Assembly (NCBI RefSeq): GCF_918797505.1
Contig: NC_092795.1
Coordinates: 57,820,916-57,884,915 of the forward strand
Length of the DNA stretch: 64,000 nucleotides
Reading direction: 5' to 3'
DNA from: Bemisia tabaci
Lineage: Eukaryota > Arthropoda > Insecta > Hemiptera > Aleyrodidae
The position numbers and the translations under genes are program-made. Shown here one piece after another: positions 54,988 through 64,000 of the stretch. Below the pieces are notes generated by a model. That model saw only the letters and a program-made list of their open reading frames with translations. It did not search any database and was not told where the DNA came from. Position 1 is the stretch's first letter; each line of letters starts with the position of its first letter.

Positions 54988-55244
54988 ATAAGTGATGTCA
55001 TCTGTCCGTCCGTATCTTTATTCTAAAATGCCTTTTACTTCCTGAAACATTGAACTCGGATTAGATATCAGGCGTCGCACCATCTCGACGTTAATACCAA
55101 ATATGATAACTCATTTTCGGAGCAACTTGTCAATTTAAGGTATGTGGTTACTATTAATTGAAAACATTGTGAAAACATTAAACGTTGGGCCGGTTCGGAT
55201 TCGTTATCCTAACAGAACTTTTTGAAAAGTTCAAAATCTCGTGT
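54988..55244. other. Short unique spacer
   Basis: No feature recognised. Confidence 0.35.
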
Positions 55245-55510
55245 CAGTGCCATTTCGCCTTCAATATATCGTGTAGGCAGAAACACTTCCGCCGAGTTTG
55301 TATAGTTGTATGCCCGCGCCTTGTTTAAATGGACCAGTGTTTGGTAATAGTAACGCCATCGGATAATCTCGTAGCTGCATAAGCATTTCGCCTTCAATGT
55401 ATCGTGTAGGCAAAAACACTTACACTGAGTTTGAATAGTTGTCTGCTCGCGCCTTGTTGAAATGCCCAGTGTTTGGCAACAGTATACGATGGCATATAAC
55501 CTCGTCGCCA
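55245..55510. repeat. Family I satellite, two diverged units
   Basis: 'catttcgccttcaat' at 55250 and 55385 gives a 135-bp step. 'cgtgtaggcagaaacactt' and 'atgcccgcgccttgtttaaa' are shared with the main array at 61 kb. Confidence 0.8.
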
Positions 55511-55810
55511 CAGAGACAAGAGACCCTCCCGTAACCTCTTGACGACAAGTGGAAACTTTTACTTTTGGGGATTCAACACTCCCCTATGGACAATCATAAG
55601 GGAGCACCTGTCATCTTATCGTCTTGGTAGATGGTGAGCTTCAGGTGGCGTAATGAGCCAAACAAGTTTGCCAAACTTTGGTATGTTTATAGGACGAAAT
55701 ACCCAACACGTTTTTCAACCCTACCTATTAGATAAGTCAGCAGTTGAATGTTATAATCCCGAAAGTAAAAGCTTCCACAAAATAGCAATGCAGCGTCTCT
55801 AGTCTCTATA
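55511..55810. other. Spacer between satellite pieces
   Basis: Unique sequence, no feature recognised. Confidence 0.35.
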
Positions 55811-56030
55811 TCCACATAAGCATTTCGCCTTCATTGTATCGTGTAGGCAGAAACACTCCCGCAGAGTTTGAATAGTTGCATGCTCGCGCCTTGTTAAAAT
55901 TGACTATTTTTCGGCTATACTCAGCGCTATCGGATAATCTCGCCCAGCGTTTCATCGTCACTGCATCGTGTAGGAGTCGGAAACAAGTCGTCAGATTTTG
56001 AAGAATCGTATGCTCGATAGTAGATTCACC
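55811..56030. repeat. Family I satellite, one unit plus a decayed second
   Basis: 'gcatttcgccttcattgtat' at 55819, then a second eroded start 'gcgtttcatcgtcactgcat' near 55948 with 'gtgtagg' and 'atgctcg' still readable. Confidence 0.7.
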
Positions 56031-56059
56031 GAATCGTTTTTGACACATTTTTTGGCGTA

Positions 56060-56263
56060 CTTTGAAAAAAAAAAATTCTGGCCGTGGAATCCGTTCTTAC
56101 GGGCAATATAGACATACCATCCGCGTCACGGGCTCAGAGGCGGTAAGTTCCGGGCATAGCACCCGGATCAATCGAAACTACGGCTCCAGCACCCGGCACT
56201 TTCAGGCTCTTAGCCCGGAACGGACGGAATGTCCATACAGCCCGTAACTTTTTTTTCAGGTGT
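56060..56263. mobile_element. Family S hairpin, copy S2
   Basis: Outer 'ctttgaaaaaaaaaaattct' and 'aacttttttttcaggtgt'; inner 'gacataccatccgcgtcacg' pairs with the segment at 56213-56233. Same order as S1. Confidence 0.75.
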
Positions 56264-56825
56264 ATTGAAGAGACCAGTCTTTTGAAATTCGTGTAAATGT
56301 GCTATCTTCCAATCATGTTGTGGATACACACAGAAAACACCTAAAACCACACGTAATTTGAATCGAATTGACAACCGTGCGCGGCACTCGATTAGCCGGC
56401 TTTTATCTGGTGACAATAGAGATGATAATAGTGAGGACACTATCATTGGATCATGGAAGTGCGGCTTCAGGCCGGCAGCGTCGCGCCCTCCCGATCGCAG
56501 TTGCCGATTCGCGGAAATCCGGACTCATCCGCGCGCCCTAAATCCGCCGATTTTTTTCGTACCTCTCGGAAATCGGCACCGTCCGACGCGGTGCCCAGCC
56601 GTCCTTGTTATTAGCCCCGTTAAGTCGGCAACCATTGTTACAGCTCTATTAGGTCGCCGCCGTGCCCATCGCGTCACCCGCGTGTCTTGTCGATCCCTGG
56701 CGATTCAGTCACGCTCCGGGGGGATTTCAGCGCGATCTGGCGGTGATGGCACGCACTGAAGCTAGCCGCCGTGCATGCTGAGCAGTTGCCCCGATGATGA
56801 AACTGTCCCCTAATATACATACCCG
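56264..56825. other. No gene recognised; GC-rich patch
   Basis: 56455-56760 is GC-rich and open, no domain recognised. Confidence 0.35.
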
Positions 56826-57110
56826 AGGTACGCCCTAAAGAGGTTAAATAGCGGTACAATGCGACGAGCACTTTCACACTGGGTTGCATCGTGTCTCTCA
56901 TCTGAAATCGCTCACCGAAAATGAGGGGGTCGGCCCGGTCGGCGTCGAAGCGTTTCCAGTGTCGGTCGAATTGTATGAGAGGAAGATTACAATGCAGCAC
57001 CTGTAAACGCCAGAAACCAAGATGACGAGTCTCTGAAAAGTTTTCGAAATCCCTCGATGTCGAGCCGGAGAAATTTGGTCGCTCCACCAGAGGTTGTCTG
57101 CAAATGTCGC
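56826..57110 (-). pseudogene. Frameshifted fragment of a PIF/Harbinger-like transposase
   Basis: In one minus-strand frame (57070-57029) LRLDIEGFRKLFRD reads like the 'L-x-D-x-E-x-F-R-x-x-F-R' segment before the helix-turn-helix of Harbinger/HARBI1-type transposases. In another frame (56898-56839) RDTMQPSVKVLVALYRYLTS reads like the following 'R-x-T-x-x-R..L-A-x-x-L-R-Y-L-A-T-G' helix. Order and spacing (about 45 residues between them) fit, with at least one frameshift. The catalytic DDE domain expected downstream is absent. Assignment rests on motif memory only. Confidence 0.4.
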
Positions 57111-57584
57111 TGTTTCCGCCTTTCAGGACTTCGTCTCGAACATTTTTCTGCTGAAGAATGGAGCTGTTGCAAGCAAGAGATACAGCCAACTGACACTTTT
57201 TCGGGGTAAATGTGCTCAAAAATCACGATGGTCACATCAAAAAAAGGCTAAAATCCACTCCTTAGCGCACAATCTACAGTTTGTATCACGCTTTTTCGAA
57301 TGTATTCGGGCAGTTATTTTTGGTGGCCGGCAGTCAGTTTTGCCCGGAGAGAGACCAAACCTACTCGTAAATGAACAAACGATCCCGCGAATTGTTAAAC
57401 TCCCCTTGCGCAAGATTTCAACCTATGCAAAGCTTTGTTCCTGCAAAATATAGAAAGGAAAAGGAAACAAATGCTTGAATACGATTGAAATTATACAATC
57501 TGAAAAGTTAAGCTGATTCGTGTAATCGATAGATGAAGTAGTCAGTTATGGTCAGTCCGGACCATTAAGCTCACCCTGAGAATT
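57111..57584. other. No gene recognised
   Basis: May include more of the transposase relic towards 57235, but I see no clear motif. Confidence 0.3.
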
Positions 57585-57808
57585 CAGTTTTCGTGTGACG
57601 TTTTCTTTCCTTCGAATATTTCTCCCTGAAACGCAAAGTACCCTGTGCAAGTAACGGAGGCTTCTAAGTGGTCGTCAGAATCATGTCCACCTTATCCAGT
57701 TTTCATGTGACGTTTTCTTTCCTTCGAACATTTCTCCCTGAAACGCAAAGTGCCCTGTGCAAGTAACGGAGGCTCCTAAGTGGTCGTCAGAATCATGTCC
57801 ATCAATAT
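57585..57808. repeat. Two-unit 112-bp tandem duplication
   Basis: Units 57585-57696 and 57697-57808. Over about the first 104 bp I count four differences, all transitions. Recent local duplication. Confidence 0.85.
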
Positions 57809-58417
57809 CCATAAGGGAACCACAAATAAGTGAGTCCCCGTAACAGCCGGGCCCTCGGACAGCCTCCGATCTGAGGCGTCCGACGCACGTCTGAGTCGGG
57901 GTCTGGGACGTGCATCTGCCAGGGAACGACCGAGGTCGCGTCACGGTTGACTTATTTACTGAATAACCTCAACCTCAGGCACTGCACTCCCGTTTTCACA
58001 CATGCACCCGAGGAAAGTGTAAACAGAATATTTTTACATTCTTTATTCCCGGGGCGTTGTGTTGGGCTCTTGGCAGCCGAGGCCCAGACGGAGTCAAAAA
58101 CCTCGAACCCGACTCGTGGGTGTCGGAACAACGCAACTCGTGCGAGTGCCGTCTCGAAACTCAAACAGAACTCGAGTTATACCGCGGAAAGCGGATCAGG
58201 TCCCGTTATACTTCTCAGTCTTCTTTCTATCTTATGTTTTTTTTTTACTTTACCACTGCGTTTCCAGTTTGATTTTTAGCATTTTAGTGTATACTATGCT
58301 GTAACAAAAATAGCAGAGTTTGATATCTTACGATTTTGCTCTCTGCTGAATGCAAATGCAACTCTGGAAAATGATATCACGGCTGAGAGGTTGCTGCAGT
58401 CTAGCAGTGTAACGATA
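57809..58417. other. No gene recognised
   Basis: GC-rich 57845-57940 and a CpG-containing patch around 58060-58200. No domain. Confidence 0.35.
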
Positions 58418-58551
58418 CTCTTCGCCTTCAATATGTGAAGTAGGCAACGCAATTGCAACTCTCCAACTTTATGTAACTCCGTAGGAGTTGCCGTAGTCGA
58501 GCGACGTGAACAACAATGTTCCCCTTCAATATGTAAAGTAGGCAATACGGG
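58418..58551. repeat. Distant relative of the family I satellite
   Basis: 'cgccttcaatatgtgaagtaggcaac' type phrase occurs at 58421 and, as 'ccccttcaatatgtaaagta', at 58521. Spacing is 100 bp. The 'cttcaatatgt..taggca' core recalls family I. Confidence 0.45.
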
Positions 58552-60172
58552 CGTCCCGGACGTTGATACAGTGGCATCAAGGCGTTAGCACTTCATGAAG
58601 CTATTTTCTTAGCCTTTCATGGGTTGAAATAGAAGTGGATTGAATTCTGCGTCCTTCAATAAATACAGACATTTCATCATCTTATTTTTTCCATATCATG
58701 GTTATTTTTTAAGCGTATGAGAATGAATCTTTCATAAAAATAGGTGAAAAAAGCTATCAAATTCATATCAGTCGAGTCATCGAGTGTTCGATCTTCAATC
58801 TTGTCAATCCAGGAAAGTTGAAAATCTGCTAAAATATTTTGTTTACTTTCATAATTGCGCTCGCATTTTTGTATTCCACCACAACCCTTGTCTACTATCC
58901 AAGTCTCTCGTAACCTTGTAATTTTACTGTTGTACTAATTTCTTCATCTACCGTCTCTGTAATTTTTTATGGTTATTTTCCCTCGAGCGTTCTTCAGTTT
59001 TCATCAATTTGGATCTTTCAAAGACTGCATCCATGGAACTTTGAACTGTAAAAATTAAAGAAATTATTTTCAAGATCTCCTCTCACCGCAGTAGGCGTTT
59101 TTGTGTTAATTAATAATTATAAAGAAAAAATAAAGGAACTACCGAACTGTCGAGCGGGTGAGTTCTGGGACATGAAAATTGGAAAGCGAACCGTCATTGC
59201 TGGTTGTGAAAGGGGAGAGATGGTTTGAAAAGAAAAATGCGATGACGGGGTTAGGTGGGCGGGGTTGAAGGGACTCCCATGTACTACTACGCAATGAGGA
59301 TATTACATCGAATGATAAGAGGGCTGTCATTATACGAGCTAGCGTTGGCTCGGGGGATGATATTGCGTATTAACGTAGGAGATAAGGGTGGTTTTGATTC
59401 TCTCGTCGACTAATCACCCTTGCACCCTGTTGCGTGTTAGGGTAAAGACGTTGAGCTTTTTATGTTCGTCATCGCGTGGCTTGTACATTTATTCCAGAAT
59501 CTAGTCCGACAACGGATTTCCTCAAGTTGCTGACGCTGAAAAATTGGTCAAAATCGTAGTTTTATTTTTTAATATCGCAGTATTTTGCAGTAATACTCTC
59601 CGCACATTAAACTGACTTCACTATACCTATCGTTAGCGATCTCATAGTATCACCAGTATTCACATAAAAGCTTAGGCTATTTCGCTCAATATTGTCTGCG
59701 GATAGATTTTCGAAGGTTGCTTTCGGTGCAGTTGCAATTGCAATTTTTTACTTCCTGCCTCTGTCATGAAATGTTCCTCTCTTCTGAACGTTAAAACGAA
59801 ATTGTCGAGGTTTTTTTTTTTTTTTTTTTTTTTTTCTTTTTTTTTTACTACTACTACTTTAAATAGTCCACAAGGACTAATCCTGCGCTTTAGTGATTTT
59901 GAGGCTGCAAAATTGACTCCAACAGTTCAATTATCACTTTAACCCTTGCAGATTTTTGCGTGTGATCCAAAGAAAAATCTGTTAAAATTTCCGGTTAAAA
60001 ACGTTTTACAGGTTCTAAGGAAATCTGCTACTCTTGAGCGGAAATTTTGCATTTTCGTCGAAATTATGTTAGGTTATTCGTGGCTCTCGGGATCCGATCT
60101 GTGATTTTGATCTGGAGCGAGGGATTTGCGCGGGCGGTAAGAGCGGGTGGTTACGGGGCCGCTAGTGCGGCT
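58552..60172. other. No gene recognised; long T run
   Basis: AT-rich. T run 59811-59846 with one C. No repeat match in the window. Confidence 0.4.
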
Positions 60173-60410
60173 ACGCACAGAGGATCGAGTCAATCAGGGA
60201 GGTCGGACATGAAATTTTTTGACAAAAACTGCGAATTTTGATGTTCATTTCGTCACATTTTAAAGTTCAAGGGATGCTGCCCGAAGAAAATTTCACGAGG
60301 AAACCAATGAAACCACTTCTAGAACCCCCAAGTTTTGTATAAACGGAGGTATAAGCGTTTAAAGTTTCCTTTTGTCCGACCTCTCCTACCGACTCGATCC
60401 ACTGTGCTAC
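60173..60410. mobile_element. Family B element, copy B8
   Basis: Ends ACGCACAGAGGATCGAGTCA and CGACTCGATCCACTGTGCTA. Body orientation as B2, very similar to it. Confidence 0.8.
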
Positions 60411-60820
60411 GGGCCGGGTCGTTTGTAAAATTGGTTTATCGGGCCCAGATCCGCAATCCGTATCCGCGGATTCAGAGAATTTATTTATTTTTTCCGTTTC
60501 CGATTATTGACCACGTCCCCCCGTCCCCGTCGCACCCGGCCTGTCTCTGAGCCTACGCGCGTAATTTTTCGCGGTGCATTAATTTCCGCCGTATCTCCTA
60601 TCCCGCCACTCGTGTGCACACCGCTCTGAAATGTTTAAAAAGGTTAAATGGTTCCACTTGCCCTCCGCCTCCCCCCTGCCCCCTCCCATTGCCCCCCATC
60701 CCCCTATCCCGCGGCCCTCGCAGACGAGCTCATGTACCGCGTTTGCAAGTCTGCCAGACTTGGCGTGTTGATGAATAACGCACCAGTGCCCCATCGAAAC
60801 CATATCTCTGCCTGGCCCTT
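60411..60820. other. No gene recognised
   Basis: C-rich 60660-60710. No feature. Confidence 0.35.
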
Positions 60821-60955
60821 CACTGGAAAAAAAGTCGCTTGGATCTAAAGTCCAGACTCTTAAAAACATTGACAAGAAAAAATACTCTTAATTCTGTCGA
60901 ACTTTTTGCTTGAATCAGAAGGAAATCCGCCTTAATCAAGAGGCTCGGCTCTTCG
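60821..60955. mobile_element. Family H hairpin, left half only, H4
   Basis: CACTGGAAAAAAAGTCGCTT then the left arm and the turn. After 'aagaggctcggctcttcg' the H sequence stops and the satellite begins, so the right arm is missing. Confidence 0.75.
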
Positions 60956-62377
60956 TAGAATCTCGTAGCTGTAAAAGCATTTCGCCTTCAATACATCGTG
61001 TAGGCAGAAACACTTCCGCAGAGTTCGAATAGTTGTATGCTCGCGCCTCGTTTAAATGACCAGTGTTTGATAAATAGTACACGCCATCGGACTGTCTCGT
61101 AGCCGCATAAGCATTTCGCCTTCAATGCATCGTGTAGGCAGAAACACTTCCGCCGAGTTCGAATAGTTGTATGCTCGCGCCTTGTTTAAATGACCAGTGT
61201 TTGGTAAATAGTACACGCCATCGGACTATCTCGTAGCCGCATAAGCATTTCGCCTTCAATGCATCGTGTAGGCAGAAACACTTCCGCCGAGTTCGAATAG
61301 TTGTATGCTCACGCCTTGTTTAAATGACCAGTGTCTGATAAATAGTACACGCCATCGGACTATCTCGTAGCCGCATGAGCATTTCGCCTTCAATGCATCG
61401 TGTAGGCAGAAACACTTCCGCCGAGTTCGAATAGTTGTATGCTCGCGCCTTGTTTAAATGACCAGTGTCTGATAAATAGTACACGCCATCGGACTATCTC
61501 GTAGCCGCATGAGCATTTCGCCTTCAATGCATCGTGTAGGCAGAAACACTTCCGCCGAGTTCGAATAGTTGTATGCTCACGCCTTGTTTAAATGACCAGT
61601 GTCTGATAAATAGTACACGCCATCGGACTATCTCGTAGCCGCATGAGCATTTCGCCTTCAATGCATCGTGTAGGCAGAAACACTTCCGCCGAGTTCGAAT
61701 AGTTGTATGCTCACGCCTTGTTTAAATGACCAGTGTCTGATAAATAGTACACGCCATCGGACTATCTCGTAGCCGCATGAGCATTTCGCCTTCAATGCAT
61801 CGTGTAGGCAGAAACACTTCCGCCGAGTTCGAATAGTTGTATGCTCGCGCCTTGTTTAAATGACCAGTGTTTGATAAATAGTACACGCCATCGGACTACT
61901 CGTAGCCGCATAAGCATTTCGCCTTCAATGCATCGTGTAGGCAGAAACACTTCCGCCGAGTTCGAATAGTTGTATGCTCACGCCTTGTTTAAATGACCAG
62001 TGTCTGATAAATAGTACACGCCATCGGACTATCTCGTAGCCGCATGAGCATTTCGCCTTCAATGCATCGTGTAGGCAGAAACACTTCCGCCGAGTTCGAA
62101 TAGTTGTATGCTCGCGCCTTGTTTAAATGACCAGTGTTTGGTAAATAGTACACGCCATCGGACTATCTCGTAGCCGCATAAGCATTTCGCCTTCAATGCA
62201 TCGTGTAGGCAGAAACACTATCCGCAGAGTTCGAATAATCGTATGCTCGCGCCTAAAGAAAAATTCATACAAAAAAAAATACAAATATGCAAAGCATTTC
62301 GCCTTCAATGCATCGTGTAGGCAGAAACACTTCCGCGAGTTCGAATATGTATGCTCGCGCCTAAAGAAATTTGATAA
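60956..62377. repeat. Family I: main 134-bp satellite array
   Basis: 'gcatttcgccttcaat' starts at 60978, 61111, 61245, 61379, 61513, 61647, 61781, 61914, 62048, 62182 and 62294. The step is 133-134 bp, except 112 for the last. Middle units are nearly identical; they differ at a few diagnostic sites (gctcRcgcc, gtgtYtgRtaa, gcatRagc). The two end units are the most decayed, as expected of arrays homogenised by unequal exchange. Confidence 0.95.
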
Positions 62378-63160
62378 AACTACACGTCATTTGCCTGAAT
62401 AAACCGGCTTCTGCGTGTCGTGTCTGGAAATGCCTTCTTTCTTTTGAATGTTAAAGTCGCGTCGGATAATAATCGATGCTCTACCGCACATATTATACGT
62501 TATCGATACAATTCCCGGTATTTCATGCCAAACTTCGCAACGTCGCCTCTCATTGCTCGATTATTTTCATTTCTCCTTCTTTTTTTTTTTTTTTTTCATT
62601 TTACTTCACTTTTTTTCGCGCCTGGAGTGTGTGCGGGGCGACTCGCGCCTTTTGTTTCTCCGTGGCCACTCGGAGGCGCATTGGATCCGCTCATTAAGCC
62701 GCGCTATTTTCCCACCTTCCGCAGCCGCCGCCCCCCCCCCCCCCCGCCATCACCTCACCCCCCTCGAGACCGGTGCACCGTGCACGCATGCGTGCTCCAG
62801 GAGGTTTTAAAGATGTCATACGCACGGGAGCTGCCCGGCCCGAGACGGATTTAGGTGAATCCTGGCAGAAATTATCGTTGCGCTTTGTCTCATTAGCATA
62901 ATTGAAAAACCTAACATCGCTCAATCGAGCCCCAGATTCCATATTTTCCAACGTATTTATTTTTTCCGCGCTCTCTCCTCCCGCGCCCTGAGAAAAGATA
63001 AGCATCGTAATGCCGACTAATAATCCCGCCATTTGCTTGTTTGCTTTCCCCGTTCCAGTTCCCTGTTTCCCCGTGCGAGTCCTAGTTGTTTGTTTTCCCT
63101 CCCAGGCTCTTCCTTCAGGTTCCTTCTTCTTCCTTCCAGATCCTCGAGGAAGGCAACACT
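62378..63160. other. No gene recognised; T and C runs
   Basis: T run 62579-62596, C run 62731-62746. Overlapping frames are low complexity. Confidence 0.4.
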
Positions 63161-63330
63161 AAGACGCGAATCCTCTCTTTTTTTTACGGAGAGAGCTTTC
63201 AAACATTTCGTAACGCACTTTTTATACACCCCCTTTCAACGCTTCGTAACGCGAATCTTCTCTTTTTTACGAAGAGAGCAGTCATACATTACGTAACGCA
63301 TTTTTTAGGCACGTTTTGACCCTCTTGTCG
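63161..63330. repeat. cgtaacgc-rich tandem, about 85-bp step
   Basis: 'gcgaatcYtctcttttttacg' begins near 63165 and 63251; 'cgtaacgc' occurs five times. Similar words flank G4 and H5. Confidence 0.55.
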
Positions 63331-63553
63331 CTTTGTAACGCAACCCTGGACCCCCGCTTAACAATTACGTTACTCTAAATGGGCCCCCTCTCTTCAAGGC
63401 CCCGAATATTGTGGAAAACTATAGGTGGATAAGGTTGATAGTATACTAATGACAGTGGGACAAATAACGTGGAAGAATGGAAGAAATAGGGATGTATACG
63501 TAACGCTGGCCTTGACCCCCTCCCCCCTCACCATACGTAACGCATGGCTCATA
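63331..63553. other. Sequence with cgtaacgc words, no gene
   Basis: Probably the same repeat as at 63161, since 'cgtaacgc' recurs near 63500 and 63536 next to H5. Confidence 0.35.
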
Positions 63554-63782
63554 CACTGGAAAAAAAAACACATTGGATCTTGAGTCCAGACTTTTAAAAA
63601 CATCGACAAGAAAAAATACTCTTGATTCGATCGGATTTTTGCTTAAATCGAGAACCAAGCCTCCTAATTTGAGCGGATTTCCTTTTGATTTAAGCTTAAA
63701 TCTGATTGAATCAAGAGTATTTTTTCTTGTCAATGTTTTCAAGAGTCTGGACTCTAGATCCAATGTGTTTTTTTTTCCAGTG
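63554..63782. mobile_element. Family H hairpin MITE, copy H5
   Basis: CACTGGAAAAAAAAACACAT and GTGTTTTTTTTTCCAGTG ends, complete arms. It splits a 'cgtaacg' repeat: 'acgtaacgcatgg' lies left, 'aacgttacgttac' right. Confidence 0.85.
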
Positions 63783-64000
63783 CACCTTCCCCTTGGAACG
63801 TTACGTTACATATTTATGTCCACTCCTCAAGACCGGGAGGGCGATATTTTTGAAAATCAACGAATTCGCCGAACGTACGGATACTCCATCATTATTAAGC
63901 ACTGATCGTGAGAAATTGACCCCCTGAAAATTAACTCCGGCCCGTCTCTCATTTCACCAGCCGCGGTTGCAGAGTTGGATTTCGATGTCCGCTGCGTGTG
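63783..64000. other. Right edge, no gene recognised
   Basis: Unique sequence to the window end. Confidence 0.3.

Noticed and set aside
62123..62308. Minus-strand peptide phrase with IEGEM repeated in satellite units
   Set aside because: It recurs only because the DNA unit recurs; frames are broken by stops in every unit.
60956..62377. CRISPR-like array
   Set aside because: There are no unique spacers; the whole 134-bp unit repeats, so it is a satellite in a eukaryotic genome.

Overview
This window is eukaryotic intergenic or intronic DNA from an arthropod. I see no intact protein-coding gene, no rRNA and no canonical tRNA. The base composition is moderately AT-rich, the reading frames are short, and homopolymer C/G and T tracts are common. 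The sequence is packed with short palindromic non-autonomous DNA transposons, tRNA-derived SINE-like pieces and small tandem repeats. The style of these hairpin elements suggests a hemipteran insect; a whitefly such as Bemisia is my first guess, but that is recollection and not something this sequence proves.

I read the repeats by aligning copies within the window and gave the families letters. A = TIR CAGGGTTGCCACAG, body rich in 'gtcagggaa'. B = TIR near CGCACAGTGGATCGAGTC. C = ends near CAGGGTGTCTAC, body rich in 'agtactgaaaaagtgcgg'. D = hAT-type element with a giant palindrome. E = hairpin ending TTGGACGTATTTCTGCC. F = hairpin with ends near ATTCGTCGCC..CTGACGTAAGGGCG. G = TIR CTGCCGTGCTAAGGAAAAAC. 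H = hairpin with ends CACTGG(A)n..(T)nCCAGTG. I = 134-bp satellite. J = hairpin with TIR near CAATTGGACTGCATTTTGC. K, L and N = two-copy repeats; N carries TATCGATA. O, R, S, T and U = further hairpin or TIR elements. Several are stacked inside one another and so give an insertion order: S and R inside A, T inside A, G inside F, an anonymous element inside K, a palindrome inside B.

Layout: 0-6 kb has a ttaccaa/ttggtaa repeat, A1, B1 and C1. 6-18 kb has F, a small hAT element, C2, E, L1, K1, U, the composite A2, a degenerate G, O and K2. 18-25 kb has a possible endonuclease remnant, A3, a long unremarkable stretch, a SINE-like segment, H1 and E2. 25-33 kb has a candidate recursive splice site, E3, B2, a candidate first coding exon, S3, H6, B3, H2, A4, G copies and N1. 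34.1-35.7 kb is one 1.6-kb hAT-type element, nearly all of it one inverted repeat, with a perfect 8-bp target duplication. 37-50 kb has many J, G, B, A and F copies, another recursive splice candidate at 42.2 kb and a possible short exon at 49.5 kb. 50-64 kb has tRNA-like SINE pieces, a broken R2-like retrotransposon end, a broken PIF/Harbinger-like transposase, scattered satellite units at 55 kb and the main 134-bp array at 61-62.4 kb.

The most useful non-repeat signal is three plus-strand CAG|GTGAGT sites (25735/6, 32896/7, 42233/4). At least two follow a strong pyrimidine tract. With the possible coding start at 27186 they fit a model in which much of the window is a long plus-strand intron removed stepwise. 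That is inference.
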